This document shows positions 4,271 through 5,842 of a stretch of DNA of 5,842 nt, piece after piece. Source of the DNA: a candidate division TA06 bacterium DG_78. GTDB taxonomy: Bacteria > Hydrothermota > Tepidihabitantia > SM23-42. The stretch's first letter is position 1; every line of letters begins with the position of its first letter. The stretch is taken from NCBI GenBank assembly GCA_001303225.1, contig LJNI01000141.1, positions 1 through 5,842 on the forward strand, read 5' to 3'. The notes beneath the pieces are model-generated. The model was not told the DNA's origin and did not search any database. It saw nothing but the letters and a program-made list of their open reading frames with translations. The position numbers and the translations under genes were made by a program.

Positions 4271-5842
4271 TTACACGTTCGGGCTTGATTTCGTAATATT
4301 GTATTTCTTTATTAAATCCCTCAAGCCCCTACGACTGATACCGAGATTTCGTGCAGAACGCGTCACATTCCAACGATTACGAACAAGGGCCTGAATAATA
4401 TACTCTTTCTCCAATTGCTCCTTCAATTCTTTTAAGGTCTTCGTTGTCTGAAGGTTCAAAGGTACTAAACCAAGGTCATTTTCGTCGAGATATTGTCCTC
4501 GACCCATAATCACTGCCCGCTCAATACGATGAATGAGCTCTCGCACATTTCCAGGCCAAGAATGATGCATCATTGTTTCCATGCCGCTTTTGGTAAAACC
4601 ACGAAATTTTCTTCGATATCTTTTATTCATTTGTTCTAAGTAATACTTACTGAATATATCAATATCCTCGGGTCGGTCTTTTAATGGAGGTAGATAAATT
4701 GTCGCAACACTTAACCTGTAAAAGAGGTCTTTACGAAAATTACCCCCTTTCACTTCAGCCTCGATATTTCTATTAGAGGCAGCAATTACTCTAATATCAA
4801 CCTTGATCGGTGACTTACCACCAATCCGATCAATCTCCTTCTGCTCAATTGCCCGTAAGAGCTTCACCTGAAGATGCAAAGGAAGTTCACCTATTTCATC
4901 GAGGAAGATTGTGCCTCCTTGAGCAACCTCGAACTTACCTTTATGCTGCCTATATGCACCTGTGAAGGCTCCTTTTTCATGTCCAAAAAGTTCACTCTCC
5001 AAAAGGTTATCTGGTATTGCACCACAGTTCACTACGACAAATGGTTTTTCTGCTCGTGTGCTCTGTTTATGAATTAACTTGGTGATGAGTTCTTTTCCCG
5101 TACCTGTTTCACCAATGAGCAAGATTGTCGCATCAGTCCGAGCGAGTTTTGATAACGTCTTCCTTACATCATCAATTGCCTTTGATTGTCCCATTAGTTC
5201 AGGTGCATATTTCTTCTCATCGCTTCGAAACCCGAATATAGCGATTTGATTACCACCCTTACACTTAGCGACAAAAAGAGCATGATCAGCCTCAACAATT
5301 ATTGTCTCGCTGTCGTAAACCTTCTCAATAGGGAATGATGAAATGCCAATGCTTACTGTGAGCAAAAATTGCTCTTCACCGTGTGAAAATTTCAATTGCG
5401 TAATCTCTTTTTGTAACTTCTGAGCAAGTTGGTTCGTATTCTGAATATCAGCATCGGGCATTAAAATGGCAAATTCATCACCACCATAGCGCACAGGGAT
5501 ATCATATTTCCTTACAGTACTCTTGATGCATTCAGCTACTTTAACGAGAATCGAATTACCAAACATATGACCATAAGAATCATTAACCGCCTTGAAATTA
5601 TCTAAATCGAGCATCATGAAAGAAATATCTCCTGTCTTTAATCCTTGGGCACGAACAATTTCTTCTTCAAGTCGGTTACGAAGATAACCATAATTGTATA
5701 ATCCGGTCAAAGAATCGTGTACACTCAAGTCATAGAGGTGACTGTTTTCAATTGCGACACTTGCCTGAGCAGCGAATGCTTCAAATATTTTCTCCTCGAG
5801 TCGTGTAAAATCCTCGATTTCTGAGTGCGAATCGACATAAAT
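4271..5842 (-). CDS. GAF-GGDEF-sigma-54 AAA+ activator-Fis HTH fusion (5' end outside window)
   Basis: The frame is open to the right edge (523 codons in the window), so the start lies outside; the TTG at 5728 is internal. Residues are counted from the edge. Residues 1-36 (LEEKIFEAFAAQASVAIENSHLY) are the typical end of a GAF sensor domain. Residues 43-206 are a complete GGDEF diguanylate cyclase: DSLTGLYN (43-50), DLDNF (79-83), the I-site RKYD (111-114) and GGDEF (120-124) are all intact, so it should make cyclic-di-GMP and be product-inhibited. Residues ~215-445 are a sigma-54-interacting AAA+ domain: Walker A GETGTGKE (244-251), GAFTGA (291-296, the loop that touches sigma-54), Walker B TIFLDE (311-316), FRKDLFYRL (369-377) and WPGNVREL (429-436). 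Residues ~479-516 are a Fis-type HTH. No receiver domain is seen in the window, so control is probably by ligand through GAF, perhaps with cyclic-di-GMP as output or feedback. Two sigma-54 promoters lie just downstream and are likely targets. Confidence 0.93.
   Translation of the reverse strand: MYVDSHSEIEDFTRLEEKIFEAFAAQASVAIENSHLYDLSVHDSLTGLYNYGYLRNRLEEEIVRAQGLKTGDISFMMLDLDNFKAVNDSYGHMFGNSILVKVAECIKSTVRKYDIPVRYGGDEFAILMPDADIQNTNQLAQKLQKEITQLKFSHGEEQFLLTVSIGISSFPIEKVYDSETIIVEADHALFVAKCKGGNQIAIFGFRSDEKKYAPELMGQSKAIDDVRKTLSKLARTDATILLIGETGTGKELITKLIHKQSTRAEKPFVVVNCGAIPDNLLESELFGHEKGAFTGAYRQHKGKFEVAQGGTIFLDEIGELPLHLQVKLLRAIEQKEIDRIGGKSPIKVDIRVIAASNRNIEAEVKGGNFRKDLFYRLSVATIYLPPLKDRPEDIDIFSKYYLEQMNKRYRRKFRGFTKSGMETMMHHSWPGNVRELIHRIERAVIMGRGQYLDENDLGLVPLNLQTTKTLKELKEQLEKEYIIQALVRNRWNVTRSARNLGISRRGLRDLIKKYNITKSSPNV

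Noticed and set aside
4874..5077. A 67-codon plus-strand ORF inside the regulator gene
   Set aside because: Antisense shadow of the conserved AAA+ core, which is clearly coding on the minus strand.
4271..5728. Starting the regulator at the TTG at 5728
   Set aside because: The frame stays open to the window edge and encodes the recognisable end of a GAF domain upstream of this TTG.

Overview
The window comes from an AT-rich, Gram-negative-type (diderm) bacterium. It carries the end of a large beta-barrel surface protein whose C-terminal residue is Phe, a bacterial tRNA queuosine gene, and a sigma-54 (RpoN) regulatory locus. The style of the barrel protein recalls uncultured lineages such as WOR-3 or Fibrobacterota-like phyla. 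That is an impression from memory; the phylum cannot be fixed from this sequence alone.

Left part, plus strand (1-3071): the 3' portion of a probable outer-membrane beta-barrel gene, open at the left edge, is followed 4 nt later by a complete queA (S-adenosylmethionine:tRNA ribosyltransferase-isomerase). The two are almost certainly co-transcribed.

Right part, minus strand (5842-4271): a large regulator, open at the right edge. It reads as the end of a GAF sensor domain, a full GGDEF diguanylate cyclase domain with catalytic and I-site motifs intact, a sigma-54-interacting AAA+ domain with an intact GAFTGA loop, and a Fis-type helix-turn-helix. A cyclic-di-GMP synthase fused to a sigma-54 activator is an uncommon arrangement.

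Middle part (3072-4270): about 1.2 kb that looks empty at first but is organised on the minus strand, directly downstream of the regulator. It holds two near-identical sigma-54 promoters (TGGCAC-N5-TTGC) about 700 bp apart. Each has a related 20-bp motif at nearly the same distance upstream (near edge 111 and 112 bp from the predicted start), which is where enhancer sites for a sigma-54 activator normally lie. A third, best-conserved copy of the motif sits next to the regulator's stop codon. The first promoter leads to a 73-codon ORF with a well-placed ribosome binding site; its peptide ends in a C-x5-C-x5-C segment and an aromatic tail, and a strong hairpin follows. The second promoter leads to no ORF, but to a roughly 120-nt transcript ending in a long hairpin with a U-run, a candidate small RNA. 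The hairpin also separates this unit from the convergent queA operon.

Working model (inference): the GAF-GGDEF-AAA+-HTH protein binds the repeated upstream motif and switches on a small Cys-containing peptide and a small RNA through RpoN. The peptide's function is unknown, and no maturation or export gene is visible in the window.
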